DNA of 64,000 nucleotides, taken from contig JAFKFG010000012.1 in NCBI GenBank assembly GCA_017307355.1, forward strand, positions 124,001 through 188,000, in the 5' to 3' direction. Positions 14,135 to 22,634 of the stretch are shown here, piece after piece; within the stretch, counting starts at the first letter, position 1, and every line of letters starts with the position of its first letter. The notes under the pieces are model-generated. The model ran no database searches, was not told where the DNA came from, and saw only the letters and a program-made list of their open reading frames with translations. The stretch comes from Alphaproteobacteria bacterium. Its GTDB lineage: Bacteria; Pseudomonadota; Alphaproteobacteria; Micropepsales; Micropepsaceae. The translations under genes and the position numbers were made by a program.

Positions 14135-16057
14135 TCAGGCGAACAATCTGGTGATGGTGCTGGCCAGATCGGCCTCGCTGAAAGGCTTGGCCAGCTTCGG
14201 CATTTCCTGGGCGGTCCCGGCGGGAAGCTCGGCATAGCCGGTGGCCAGAATCACGGGCAGGCCCGGCCAGCGCTCCTTGATCGCCGCGATCAGCTGCATG
14301 CCGGACATTTGCGGCATGGCCTGATCGGTGATCACCAGATCCACCGGATTTTTCTCCAAAATATCAAGGGCCTCAGGCCCGGAATGGGCCTCCAGTGCGG
14401 TATGGCCCAGATCCTCCAGCATGGCGAGGGTGTTGAAGAGGACCAAGCCGTCATCGTCGACGGCAAGAATTTTGAGGGACGGCGCGGGCCCGCCCTCCGC
14501 CTGTTCGGATTGCGCAACCTGGCCGGACGCGCTGGCGGCCGCGGCCGGAAGCCAGATCTCGGCCGTGGTGCCTTGGCCGGGGCTGCTGGTGAGGGCGAAC
14601 CGGCCGCCGATCTGTTCGGCCATGCCGTGCACCATGGAAAGACCCAGGCCCGTGCCTTTGCCCACGCCCTTGGTGGTGAAAAATGGTTCGGTGGCGCGGG
14701 CAAGGGTTTGCGCATCCATGCCTTCGCCCTGATCGGTCACGCTGATGCGGACATAGCGTCCCGGCGGCAGCCCGATGGGATCGCCGGCCCTCAGCGCTTG
14801 ATCCCGGGCTTCGATCCGAATGGCGCCGCCCTCGGCCGATGCGTCGCGCGCATTCACCGTCAAGTTCAGCAGCGCCAGTTCCAGTTGATTTTCGTCGGCC
14901 AGGACGGGCGGCAAGGCGCGCGGCAAGTCCGTTTCGATCCGGGCACCCGAGCCGATGGAGCGTTGCAGCAATTCGATCAGATTGCTCATCAGCGCCTGCA
15001 GGTCGATCGATTTCGGCTCGAGCGATTGGCGCCGCGCAAAAGACAGCATGCGCTGGGTGAGGACCGAGCCGCGCTGCGCGCCTTGTATGGCATTGTCGAG
15101 CAGCCGCGCGACTTGCGGGTCGTCCGGCAAGCGCTTCTTCGCCAGCTCCAGGCTGCTCAGGACCGCCATCAGCAGATTGTTGAAGTCGTGCGCCACCCCT
15201 CCGGTCAACTGGCCGATGGCGTCCATCTTCTGGGATTGGAACAGGGCCTCGCGCGCCTGCTCCAGGTCGCGCTGGGCTTTCATGCGCTCGGTGATGTCGC
15301 GCGTCACTTTGGCGAAGCCGACCACTTCGCCCTTGGCGTCGCGAATGGGATCGATGATCACATGCGCGTTGAAGACGCTTCCATCCTTGCGCACCCTCAA
15401 GGCTTCCCGTTCGAAGCGGCCTTCGCGAACCGCGGTCTCGAGCGCCCGCTCCGGCTCGCCCCACTGGCGATCTTCTTGAGTATAGAATCGGGAGAAGTGC
15501 TGGCCGATGATTTCGTCGGGCAGATAGCCCTTGATGCGCTGCGCCCCCTGGTTCCAGCTGGTGATGTTCCCGCTCGCATCCAGCATATAGATGGCATAGT
15601 CGGTGACGCTCTGAACCAGAAGGCGGAATTGCTCTTCGCTGCGCCTCAGCAATTCTTCGGCGCGCCGCTGCTCGGTGAGGTCGCGGGTGATATGGGCGAA
15701 TCCGGCCAACGCACCGCCGGATTCGCGGATCGGGTTGATCGCCACATGCGCCCAGAAACGCGTGCCGTCCTTGCGGACACGCCAGCCCTCGCCGTCGAAT
15801 TTTCCGTCGCGGGCCGCGGCATTCAGCGCGGCCTGGGGCAGGCCGAGGTCGCGATCCTCGGGCGTATAGAAGCGGGAAAAATGCGCGCCGATGATTTCGG
15901 GCGGCTCATAGTCCTGCAGGCGGCGGGCGCCGGGATTCCAGCTCATCACCGCGCCGGCGGGGTCCAGCATGATGATGGCATAATCGGTGACGGCTTCGAC
16001 GAGCAGCCGGTAACGGCTCCCGTCGGTTGGCGGCGCCATAATACGCTCTGATAGCAA
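14135..16057 (-). CDS. PAS-PAS hybrid sensor histidine kinase with C-terminal receiver
   Basis: 640 aa cytoplasmic hybrid kinase with no membrane segment. Order: PAS1 (about 17-130), PAS2 (about 145-262; both contain SxFSRFYTxEDRxxG), HisKA with His290 in GGVAHDFNN, HATPase_c (N box LNLTVNARDA, G boxes DQGEGM and GKGTGLGLSM) and a receiver domain with phosphoacceptor Asp578 in VITDQAMP. It probably senses an intracellular signal (redox, ligand or light cannot be told apart) and passes phosphate to an unknown partner. A TTG at 16057 has GGGAAA upstream; the ATG at 16039 has only a weak site. It follows the HWE kinase by 51 bp on the same strand. Confidence 0.92.
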   Translation of the reverse strand: MLSERIMAPPTDGSRYRLLVEAVTDYAIIMLDPAGAVMSWNPGARRLQDYEPPEIIGAHFSRFYTPEDRDLGLPQAALNAAARDGKFDGEGWRVRKDGTRFWAHVAINPIRESGGALAGFAHITRDLTEQRRAEELLRRSEEQFRLLVQSVTDYAIYMLDASGNITSWNQGAQRIKGYLPDEIIGQHFSRFYTQEDRQWGEPERALETAVREGRFEREALRVRKDGSVFNAHVIIDPIRDAKGEVVGFAKVTRDITERMKAQRDLEQAREALFQSQKMDAIGQLTGGVAHDFNNLLMAVLSSLELAKKRLPDDPQVARLLDNAIQGAQRGSVLTQRMLSFARRQSLEPKSIDLQALMSNLIELLQRSIGSGARIETDLPRALPPVLADENQLELALLNLTVNARDASAEGGAIRIEARDQALRAGDPIGLPPGRYVRISVTDQGEGMDAQTLARATEPFFTTKGVGKGTGLGLSMVHGMAEQIGGRFALTSSPGQGTTAEIWLPAAAASASGQVAQSEQAEGGPAPSLKILAVDDDGLVLFNTLAMLEDLGHTALEAHSGPEALDILEKNPVDLVITDQAMPQMSGMQLIAAIKERWPGLPVILATGYAELPAGTAQEMPKLAKPFSEADLASTITRLFA

Positions 16058-16108
16058 AGTGTTTCCCGCGTTGACCGTTATGAACGGCTGGCGCGGAAAA
16101 AGGTTCCG

Positions 16109-17131
16109 TCAGATATCCGTACTATCCTGTACGCTGGACTGAGCGGCGGTGGGCGGCAGGACAAGCCGCGCGGTGGTGCCGTTGCCGGCTTCGATCGACA
16201 AGGTGCCGCCGGCCTGGCGGGCGAATTCTTCCAACAGGGTGGTGCCGAGTCCCGTCCGGGGCTGCGGTTGGGAGAAGCCGATACCGTCATCGCTGACGCT
16301 GAGCGACCAGCCGGCATCGCTTTTCTGGAAGCGGACATCGATATTGCCGGCCCGGTCGTCGGGAAAGGCATGCTTGACGGCATTGGTCACCAATTCATTG
16401 GTCACCAGGCCGATGGCGATCGCCCGGTTGCGCGGCATATAGGCCTGGTCGCAATGACAGCGCAGGTAAAGCCCGGACGGTGGAAATGCCGCCTGGGCGA
16501 GGGCGGTGCACAGGTCCGCCAGATATTGGCGAAAGTCGATCGCGCCGATATCGGGCAGGGTATAGAGATGATGATGCACCCGCGCCACGGAACGGATGCG
16601 GCCCATCGCCTGTTCGAGCGCCTGGCGCGTCTCTGGATCGGTGCTGCGCCGGCGCTGCAGGTCGAGCAGGCTGTTGACGATGGTGAAGTCGTTGCTGACG
16701 CGGTGCTGCAATTCGCGGAAGAGCAATTCCCGCTCGGCAATCTTGGCGTTGCGCTCGGTGACGATTCTTTGCGCGGCGACGCGAAATCCTTCACCCACGG
16801 CAATGACGGCGGCCGCGGTCAGCGCCACCAGGATGGCGGCGGCCACTTGCTGCTCGGTATGGCCGCCTTGCGGGTCCTTGGGCACCACGAAAACCCAGGC
16901 GAGCAGTTCGGTCCCCACCAATGTACCCATGCCGGCCTGCCATCCGCCCAGGAGGGTCGCCAGCAGGGCCGCGGGATAAACGAATGCGAAAGGCGCGGCG
17001 CCGGGCGTGATCTGTTGGACGATGAAGCGCAGCAGGACCGCCAGCCCGATGCCCAGGATCGCGCAACCGGCTTTGCTGACCCAGCGCGGCGCGATGCCCG
17101 ACAACAGGCGCGGAATATCGAGATCGATCAT
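16109..17131 (-). CDS. HWE/HisKA_2-family sensor histidine kinase with DUF4118-like membrane region
   Basis: 340 aa. Three to four hydrophobic segments in residues 18-118 form a KdpD/DUF4118-like sensor region, followed by the HisKA_2 box FRELQHRVSNDFTIVNSLLDLQ (about residues 138-159, with the phospho-His in ELQHR) and an HATPase_c domain (VTNELVTNAVKHAF, DDGIGF). These kinases are common in alphaproteobacteria, often linked to light or general stress (PhyR) signalling, but no PhyR or sigma factor is visible nearby. It is upstream of the hybrid kinase on the same strand, so the two may work in one pathway. Confidence 0.9.
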   Translation of the reverse strand: MIDLDIPRLLSGIAPRWVSKAGCAILGIGLAVLLRFIVQQITPGAAPFAFVYPAALLATLLGGWQAGMGTLVGTELLAWVFVVPKDPQGGHTEQQVAAAILVALTAAAVIAVGEGFRVAAQRIVTERNAKIAERELLFRELQHRVSNDFTIVNSLLDLQRRRSTDPETRQALEQAMGRIRSVARVHHHLYTLPDIGAIDFRQYLADLCTALAQAAFPPSGLYLRCHCDQAYMPRNRAIAIGLVTNELVTNAVKHAFPDDRAGNIDVRFQKSDAGWSLSVSDDGIGFSQPQPRTGLGTTLLEEFARQAGGTLSIEAGNGTTARLVLPPTAAQSSVQDSTDI

Positions 17132-17211
17132 CCGGTCGCCAACGAGCCTGGTTGCCCGGAAAACTTAGGTCCAAGCGTGACCGTGGGCAACTGGGCCTGA
17201 CCGTACCGAAC

Positions 17212-18537
17212 TCAGCTGACGGCGCGGATGGCCTTGGACAGTTTGGCGGCGATGGTTTCGATATGGTCCCGCTCCAGGATCAGGGGCGGGGACAGCGCGA
17301 TGATGTCGCCGGTGACGCGCACCAGAAGGCCATCGCCAAAGCATTTTACAAAGACATCATAACCCCGCGCGCCGGGCGCGCCGGGACGCGACTTGAGCTC
17401 GATGCCCGCGATCAGGCCGATGGTGCGGATGTCCGCCACATGCGGCAGATCCTTCATGCCATGCATCGCGGTGCGCCAATCGGCGGCGAGGGAAGCGCCG
17501 CGCGTGAGCAAGCCTTCGCGCTTGTAGATGTCCAAGGTCGCCAGGCCGGCGGCGCAGGCCGAGGGATGACCGGAATATGTGTAGCCGTGGAAAAGCTCGA
17601 TCTGCTCCACCGGCCCCTGCATCAGGGCATCGTGGACGGCACGGCTGGCGAACACCGCACCCATCGGGATCGCACCGTTGGTGAGGCCCTTGGCCGTGGT
17701 GACCAGATCCGGGATGACGCCGAAATAATCCACCGCGAAGGGCGTGCCCAAGCGGCCAAAGCCGGTGATGACTTCGTCGAAGATCAGAAGGATGCCGTAT
17801 TTCTTGGTGATGGCCCGAAGCCGTTCCAGATAGCCTTTGGGCGGAAGCAATACGCCGGTGGAGCCGGCCACCGGCTCCACGATCACCGCCGCGATGGTCT
17901 CGGCGCCGTGCAGCGCCACCATTTTCTCCAGATCGTCCGCCAATTCGGCGCCATGCTCGGGCAGTTCAAGCGAGAAGGCGTTGCGTGCCAGATCGTGGGT
18001 GTGGCTGAGATGATCCGCGCCCGGCAGCAGCGGAAAGACGCGCCGGTTGTTGACCAGGCCGCCCACCGAGATGCCGCCGAAACCCACGCCATGATAGCCG
18101 CGCTCGCGGCCGATCAGGCGGGTGCGGGTGCCCTGGCCGATGGCGCGCTGATAGGCGATGGCGATCTTGAGCGCGGTATCCACCGCTTCGGAGCCAGAGC
18201 CGGCGAAGAACACCCGATCCAGCTGCGCGGCGGGGCCGCCGGGACCGGCCGCGGCCAGTTTCTCGGCGAATTCGAACGCGACGGGATGGCCCATCTGGAA
18301 GGCCGGCGCATAATCGAGTTTTTCCAGCTGATGCGCGACGGCTTCGGTGATCTCGCGGCGGCCATGGCCGGCATTGACGCACCAAAGGCCCGCCGTGCCG
18401 TCCAGCACCTGATTGCCGTCGACATCGCGGTAATACATGCCCTGCGCGCTTTCGAGCAGGCGCGGTGCCTGCTTGAACTGCCGGTTCGCCGTGAACGGCA
18501 TCCAGAAATTTTCCAGATTGCGAGTATTGGCCGCCAT
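17212..18537 (-). CDS. class III PLP aminotransferase (omega-amino acid:pyruvate type)
   Basis: 441 aa, standard length for class III transaminases. The N-terminal ENFWMPFTANRQFK and the LDGTAGLWCVNAGHGR block are those of beta-alanine/omega-amino acid-pyruvate aminotransferases; the PLP Lys is Lys283 in TTAKGLTNGAIPMG and the IFDEVITGFGR motif precedes it. Likely reaction: transfer of a terminal amino group to pyruvate, giving a semialdehyde and alanine. The start has AAGGAGAGG upstream. It is divergent from an M20 peptidase, suggesting catabolism of a beta-alanyl or omega-amino acid compound, which is inference. Confidence 0.92.
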   Translation of the reverse strand: MAANTRNLENFWMPFTANRQFKQAPRLLESAQGMYYRDVDGNQVLDGTAGLWCVNAGHGRREITEAVAHQLEKLDYAPAFQMGHPVAFEFAEKLAAAGPGGPAAQLDRVFFAGSGSEAVDTALKIAIAYQRAIGQGTRTRLIGRERGYHGVGFGGISVGGLVNNRRVFPLLPGADHLSHTHDLARNAFSLELPEHGAELADDLEKMVALHGAETIAAVIVEPVAGSTGVLLPPKGYLERLRAITKKYGILLIFDEVITGFGRLGTPFAVDYFGVIPDLVTTAKGLTNGAIPMGAVFASRAVHDALMQGPVEQIELFHGYTYSGHPSACAAGLATLDIYKREGLLTRGASLAADWRTAMHGMKDLPHVADIRTIGLIAGIELKSRPGAPGARGYDVFVKCFGDGLLVRVTGDIIALSPPLILERDHIETIAAKLSKAIRAVS

Positions 18538-18697
18538 GTCGCCTCTCCTTGTGGTCGGCGGCGGCGATGGGAGCCACGGCCTTTTGTATAGTCTTTATAT
18601 AACCTGGGTTGCCGAATGGGTCATGATGGACTGGGGTTTGTTGACGCAGATCAGGGCTGCTTCCTAAGCTCGTCTCCATACATATCAGGACCCTTTC
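18538..18697. promoter_or_regulatory. divergent promoter region between aminotransferase and M20 peptidase
   Basis: 160-bp divergent gap. It is GC-rich except for an AT-rich stretch at about 18586-18606 containing an imperfect dyad (TATA-N7-TATA) that could hold the promoter or operator for one or both genes. No regulator gene adjoins it, and I cannot assign a binding protein. Confidence 0.35.
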
Positions 18698-19840
18698 ATG
18701 ACCGCCTTTCGTCCCGCCGACCTGCCGCTGAACACCGTAGCGATGATGGCGACCCTGCGGCGCTGGGTGCAATGCGAAAGCCCCAGCTATGACGGGGCCG
18801 CGGTCAGCCGCATGGCGTCGCTGGCGGCAGACGAGATCCGGGCGATGGGCGGCGCGGTGGAGCAGGTGCCGGGAAGGGAAGGTTTTGGCGATTGCGTGCG
18901 GGCGCGGTTCGCGGCGCCGGATGCGCCGGACGGCGGCATCCTTTTGCTCGGGCACCTCGATACCGTGCATCCCCTGGGCATGCTGAACGAAATGTCCTGG
19001 CGCGAAGAAAACGGCCGCTGCCACGGTCCCGGTATTCTGGACATGAAAAGCGGTCTTGTCCTTGCCCTGGCCGCCATCGCCGCATTGCGGCAGGCGGGAC
19101 TGACCCCGCCTTTGCCGGTTACGGTGCTTTTCAATTCGGACGAGGAAGTGGGAAGCCCTTCGACGCGCGGCTTGGTCGAAGCCGAAGCGCGGCGTCATCG
19201 CTATGTCCTGATTCCCGAGCCCGCGCGCCGCAGCGGGGGCGTGGTGGTGGGCCGTCATGCCGTGGCCCGCTACAAGCTGGTGACGCGCGGCCGCCCCGCC
19301 CATGCGGGGCTGCGCCTCAATGAAGGACGCTCGGCGATCCAGGAGATGGCGCATCAGGTCATCGCCATCGACCGGCTCAGCCAGCCCGATTGCACCTTCT
19401 CCACCGGCGTCATCCGCGGCGGGCAATGGGTCAATTGCGTGGCGCGGGAATGCGAGGCGGAGCTCTTGTCCGTCTCCACCAGCGAGGCGGCGCTGGCGCG
19501 CGGCCGCCAGGCCTTGGCGGATTTGCGGCCCACCGCGCCGGGCACGGAAATCGAGTTGGTGCCGGGCGCAGTGCGACCCTTCTGGCATACGGGTGAGGGC
19601 GACCGGGCGTTGTTCGAGACCGCCAGCCGCATCGCCGCCGATCTGGGCTTCGATCTGCCGGGGGAAGCGTCCGGTGGCGGTTCGGATGGCAATTTCACCG
19701 GTGCCATGGGTATTCCCACCCTGGATGGGTTGGGCGCGCGGGGTGACTTCCTGCACACGCGGGACGAATATATCGAGATCGACAGCCTGGCGGAGCGGGG
19801 ACGGCTGATGGCGGGATTGCTGATGGCGCTGGGGACCTGA
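18698..19840 (+). CDS. M20-family metallopeptidase (carboxypeptidase G2-like)
   Basis: 380 aa. Zinc-site motifs of the M20 family are in order: GHLDTVHPLG, then GPGILDMKSG (bridging Asp), NSDEEVGS (catalytic and ligand Glu), a PEPAR segment and a C-terminal FLHTRDEY ligand His. A bacterial dimerisation insert lies between. The family removes glutamate, beta-alanine or acyl groups from small amides and dipeptides. Divergence from an omega-amino acid aminotransferase suggests release of an omega-amino acid from a conjugate. There is no signal peptide, so it acts in the cytoplasm. It abuts the convergent SDR gene with no gap. Confidence 0.9.
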   Translation: MTAFRPADLPLNTVAMMATLRRWVQCESPSYDGAAVSRMASLAADEIRAMGGAVEQVPGREGFGDCVRARFAAPDAPDGGILLLGHLDTVHPLGMLNEMSWREENGRCHGPGILDMKSGLVLALAAIAALRQAGLTPPLPVTVLFNSDEEVGSPSTRGLVEAEARRHRYVLIPEPARRSGGVVVGRHAVARYKLVTRGRPAHAGLRLNEGRSAIQEMAHQVIAIDRLSQPDCTFSTGVIRGGQWVNCVARECEAELLSVSTSEAALARGRQALADLRPTAPGTEIELVPGAVRPFWHTGEGDRALFETASRIAADLGFDLPGEASGGGSDGNFTGAMGIPTLDGLGARGDFLHTRDEYIEIDSLAERGRLMAGLLMALGT

Positions 19841-20596
19841 TTACGAAGCCGCGCCGTCGATGGCGATGGTCGCGCCGTTGATATAACCGGCTGCGCCCGA
19901 CAGCAGGAACGCCAGCATGCCCGCCACTTCATCCGCCGTGCCGGGCCGTGCGGCCGGGATGGCGGCCAGCATCCGGGCACGCTCGCTTTCGGGCAGGGCA
20001 TCGAAGCGGTCGCGAATGCGCGTGCCCGCATCGCCCAGGATCAGTCCCGGCGCCACGGCATTCACGGTGATTCCGTCGGCGGCACAGTCCTTGGCCAGTT
20101 GCGCGGTAAGTCCCGTCAACGCCGCCTTTGCCGCCGCATAGGGAAGCCGCGCGGCGACGGTGGTGGCCGGTCCTTTCTCGCCCCGCGCCAGGATCGATGA
20201 GAGCGTCACCACCCGGCCGAAGCCTTGCCGCCGCATGGGCGGGACCAGGGCACGGGCGAGTAGAAAGGCGCTGGTGACATTCAGCCTCATCACATGCTCC
20301 CAGACCGCAAGTTCGGTTGTCTCGATCTCGGGCGCGCGGTCCGGTCCGGCGCCCCCCGCGATATGGACCAGGGCATCGGCGGTGCCGAACAATTGCGCGG
20401 CGCGTGCCGCGACGGCGGCGACGTGTTCGGGGTCGGTGACATCGGCGGTGAAGCTTGCGACGCCATCCGGCAGTTCCGGGGACGGAATGCGATCCACGGC
20501 CAATATGGCGCAGCCTTTTTCGGCCAGGTGACGCACCGTGGCCGTCCCGATCATGCCTCCGGCTCCGGTCACCACCGCCGATCTTGCGTCACGCAT
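19841..20596 (-). CDS. SDR-family oxidoreductase
   Basis: 251 aa classical short-chain dehydrogenase. Cofactor motif TGAGGMIGTATVRHLAEKG near the N-terminus, NxAG-equivalent IAGGAG, catalytic Ser in VVTLSSILARG, and Tyr-Lys in YAAAKAAL. The Asp after strand 2 (LAVDRIP) favours NAD(H). The ATG at 20596 is selected over an upstream in-frame codon at 20632 because GGGGAG lies 8 nt before it and it places the Rossmann strand at residue 5. Substrate unknown. Convergent with the peptidase, divergent from the Lys-rich small gene. Confidence 0.9.
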   Translation of the reverse strand: MRDARSAVVTGAGGMIGTATVRHLAEKGCAILAVDRIPSPELPDGVASFTADVTDPEHVAAVAARAAQLFGTADALVHIAGGAGPDRAPEIETTELAVWEHVMRLNVTSAFLLARALVPPMRRQGFGRVVTLSSILARGEKGPATTVAARLPYAAAKAALTGLTAQLAKDCAADGITVNAVAPGLILGDAGTRIRDRFDALPESERARMLAAIPAARPGTADEVAGMLAFLLSGAAGYINGATIAIDGAAS

Positions 20597-20673
20597 GCTG
20601 ATTCTCCCCGGCGAGACTTTTCGGCGCGCCATGCGTTGGCTTGGCGTGATGGTTCCATCTTAGAGGAGGATAC

Positions 20674-20904
20674 ATGGCCAGATACAGCCGCAGCGCCGGC
20701 AAGGATGTCGAACGGGCAATGGACCGGCGCAAGAAGGGCAAGCTCGAGCGGGGAAAAGGCGGCAAGGGCGGCAAAGTGAAAAGCAGAAAACAGGCGATTG
20801 CCATCGGCCTGTCCGAGGCGCGCAAGAAAGGCAAGAAGGTCCCCAAAAAGGCTTCGAAGAAAAAGAAGAGCAAGAAGACCAAAAAGACGAAAAAGAAGCG
20901 CTGA
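20674..20904 (+). CDS. small Lys-rich protein, DUF6496-like
   Basis: 76 aa, extremely basic: the last 28 residues are mostly Lys and Lys/Ser/Thr. The central GGKGGKVKSRKQAIAIGLSE segment matches the pattern I know from DUF6496-type small proteins of proteobacteria. A near-perfect Shine-Dalgarno (GAGGAGG) precedes the ATG. Such a tail suggests nucleic-acid binding, but function is unknown. Confidence 0.85.
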   Translation: MARYSRSAGKDVERAMDRRKKGKLERGKGGKGGKVKSRKQAIAIGLSEARKKGKKVPKKASKKKKSKKTKKTKKKR

Positions 20905-20910
20905 CGGCAC

Positions 20911-20940
20911 GCCGCCCGGCGACGGCCAATCCCGGGCGGC
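20911..20940 (+). terminator. GC-rich hairpin after the Lys-rich gene
   Basis: A perfect 9-bp stem (GCCGCCCGG / CCGGGCGGC) starts 7 bp past the stop codon, with a 12-nt loop and no T-run. Probably a structural 3' end or weak terminator. Confidence 0.45.
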
Positions 20941-21072
20941 TCCGGCGGGCGCGAGCCTCGCCGGTGATAAGGAGGTTGGCAAAAAGTAATAAGAGATATC
21001 GCCCCAGGCGTCCGATTGTCATGGAAGCGGCAAGAGTTTGTGCGATGGACCGCCAAACTTGGGAGGACTGCC

Positions 21073-21945
21073 ATGTCGGGATTTCGCGGGCGCATGGGCG
21101 CATCTGTTCTGCTTCTCGCCGTCTGGCTTGGCGCTGGGGCGCAGGCGGCCACCCCGGCGCAAATCGATGCATCCAGATTGTTGCCGCCGCCGCCCATGGC
21201 CGGATCGGACGCCGCCAAAGCCGAGATCGCCGAATTGCATGCCATCGCGGCGTCGAGCTCTGCCGATCTTTTGGAAAAGGCGCGGCGCGACGATGGGGAC
21301 GAAAAGCCCGACATGTTCAACGCGGCGCTCGGCTTCGATGTCACGGCGCTGCCCCTGACCGCAAAGCTTTTGAATGAGATCGCGGAGCGGGAAGAGATCG
21401 AGAGCAAGGCCGCAAAATCTTATTTTCATCGCGACCGCCCCTGGATCGTGGATGCGTCGATCAAGACCTGTGTTCCGGTCAAGCCGGGACCGGCGGCCAC
21501 CTCCTATCCCAGCGGACATACCTCGCTGGGCTTCGCCATGGGCGTGGTGCTGGCCTCGGTGGTGCCGGAAAAATCGCAAGCCATCCTGGCGCGGGCATCG
21601 GAGTTCGGTGAGCATCGCCTTGTCTGCGGCATGCATTTCCGCAGCGATATCGTCGCGGGGCAGGAGTTTCGATTGATCGCTAGTCAGGTTCCGCCAAGCG
21701 CAAAGTGTTGGCGGAACCGGCGCAACCATCGGAACGTGCCCGGCCGGGCCGGGTTGACTCTTCATGGGCGGGATCATCGCCACAAAGAAGGATCCATTCA
21801 TGGGAAACAATCTCAACACCGATCACGGAAAACCCAAACACGGCCAGCAGGACCAATCGCATCTGCGTCAGCAGCAGGCGCAGCAGCACCAGCAGGGCCA
21901 GAGCAAAACCAGCAACAACAGTGCGGATTCGAACCAAAGCGGTAA
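21073..21945 (+). CDS. class A acid phosphatase (PAP2 fold), exported, abnormal C-terminus
   Basis: Start chosen at 21073 (GGGAGG 6 nt upstream), giving 290 aa with a signal peptide (MSGFRGRMGASVLLLAVWLG...AQAA). The three-part phosphatase signature is present: FHRDRPW, SYPSGHTS and the EHRLVCGMHFRSDIVAG block with the catalytic His and the His-Asp pair. It should act in the periplasm as a non-specific phosphomonoesterase. The normal domain ends about 25 residues after the HxxxD; here the frame instead runs on from about position 21690 into an Arg/His/Gln-rich tail that overlaps the next gene (21800) in another frame. A frameshift or loss of the native 3' end is likely. Confidence 0.72.
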   Translation: MSGFRGRMGASVLLLAVWLGAGAQAATPAQIDASRLLPPPPMAGSDAAKAEIAELHAIAASSSADLLEKARRDDGDEKPDMFNAALGFDVTALPLTAKLLNEIAEREEIESKAAKSYFHRDRPWIVDASIKTCVPVKPGPAATSYPSGHTSLGFAMGVVLASVVPEKSQAILARASEFGEHRLVCGMHFRSDIVAGQEFRLIASQVPPSAKCWRNRRNHRNVPGRAGLTLHGRDHRHKEGSIHGKQSQHRSRKTQTRPAGPIASASAAGAAAPAGPEQNQQQQCGFEPKR

Positions 21946-22006
21946 CCGGACCAGCCAGCAGAATGCGCAAGGCGGCAGTCAATCGGGTCAAAACGGCAAT
22001 CGCTGA
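21800..22006 (+). CDS. small Q/N-rich hydrophilic protein
   Basis: 68 aa made mostly of Gln, Asn, Ser, Gly, His and Lys, with no hydrophobic core, so it is probably disordered. The ATG at 21800 is preceded by AAGGA at a good distance and the gene is followed by a strong terminator, which supports expression. The extended tail of the acid phosphatase crosses it in a different frame. Comparable small Gln/Asn-rich proteins are found near stress genes in alphaproteobacteria; no function is known to me. Confidence 0.6.
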   Translation: MGNNLNTDHGKPKHGQQDQSHLRQQQAQQHQQGQSKTSNNSADSNQSGNRTSQQNAQGGSQSGQNGNR

Positions 22007-22024
22007 CAAGCCGTTCTCATGAAA

Positions 22025-22055
22025 GAAGCCCGGCCTTCCAGCCGGGCTTCTTTTT
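22025..22055. terminator. strong bidirectional rho-independent terminator
   Basis: A perfect 10-bp stem (GAAGCCCGGC / GCCGGGCTTC) with a 6-nt loop followed by TTTTT on the plus strand; the minus strand also ends in a T-rich stretch. It lies between the convergent Q/N-rich gene and the PRC-barrel gene and would serve both. Confidence 0.93.
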
Positions 22056-22068
22056 ATCGGTGATCGCG

Positions 22069-22440
22069 CTACTGCCAGTCGCGATCGATATTGTAATAGG
22101 AGTAACTCTTCTCCCTTATGCCGCCCAGGCTGCCGTCATGCTTGGTGAGATCCTTGAGATCATAGGCGGGCGCATTCTCGATCCGGGACTTGTCCAGCGG
22201 GACGACATAGCCGCCCTTGTCTTCGCTGTAATTCAGCATCGACCAGGGAACCGGGTAATATTTTTCCCCGATGCCCAGCATGCCGCCGAAGCCCAAGGCC
22301 GCGAACATGATCTGGTTGGAAAGCTTGTCCAGAACCACATCCTCAACCGTGCCGATCTTGTCGCCGGCATTGTTATAGACGGCGGTTCCTTTCACTTTGG
22401 ACGCGAGAATTGCGGTGGTGTGGCCGCTGCTGGTCGTCAT
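22069..22440 (-). CDS. PRC-barrel domain protein
   Basis: 123 aa with one PRC-barrel domain, seen in VKGTAVYNNAGDKIGTVEDVVLD and the AALGFGGMLGIGEKYYPVPWSML segment. These small beta-barrel proteins are common in alphaproteobacteria and are often stress-induced; the function is poorly known. The ATG at 22440 is chosen because AGGAGG lies just before it; the upstream in-frame ATG at 22458 would place that Shine-Dalgarno inside the coding sequence. Confidence 0.88.
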   Translation of the reverse strand: MTTSSGHTTAILASKVKGTAVYNNAGDKIGTVEDVVLDKLSNQIMFAALGFGGMLGIGEKYYPVPWSMLNYSEDKGGYVVPLDKSRIENAPAYDLKDLTKHDGSLGGIREKSYSYYNIDRDWQ

Positions 22441-22608
22441 ATTGTCCTCCTTGGGCATGATGGATCACTTCCGGCACGCGCAATCGCCGCCGGACATTGA
22501 GGTTTGCTGCGAGATGAAGCCGAGAGCGGCGGGAACCGGCTTTCGCCTATTCGCGCCGCTCTTTGTGACCATCAGTCATCGCTGATTGATGCATCACATA
22601 ATGGGAAT

Positions 22609-22633
22609 GCCGGAACCGCGGCCTTGTTCCGGC
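22609..22633 (-). terminator. hairpin after mgtC-like gene
   Basis: Perfect 8-bp inverted repeat (GCCGGAAC / GTTCCGGC) with a 9-nt loop, touching the stop codon of the MgtC-like gene on the minus strand. No T-run is visible, so termination strength is uncertain. The rest of the gap 22441-22634 shows nothing recognisable. Confidence 0.4.
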
Positions 22634-22634
22634 C

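Noticed and set aside
14309-16051. 580-aa open frame opposite the hybrid kinase
   Set aside because: No motifs; shadow of the kinase gene, where PAS, HisKA and receiver motifs are clear.
18586-18606. Site resembling the GntR palindrome (TATAGTCTTTATATA)
   Set aside because: Symmetry is only TATA-N7-TATA, and the match to GTCTTATATAAGAC is partial, so it is not listed as an operator.
21705-22022. Third frame (VLAEPAQPSER...) as a separate gene
   Set aside because: No start signal or domain; kept only as evidence that the phosphatase 3' end may be frameshifted.
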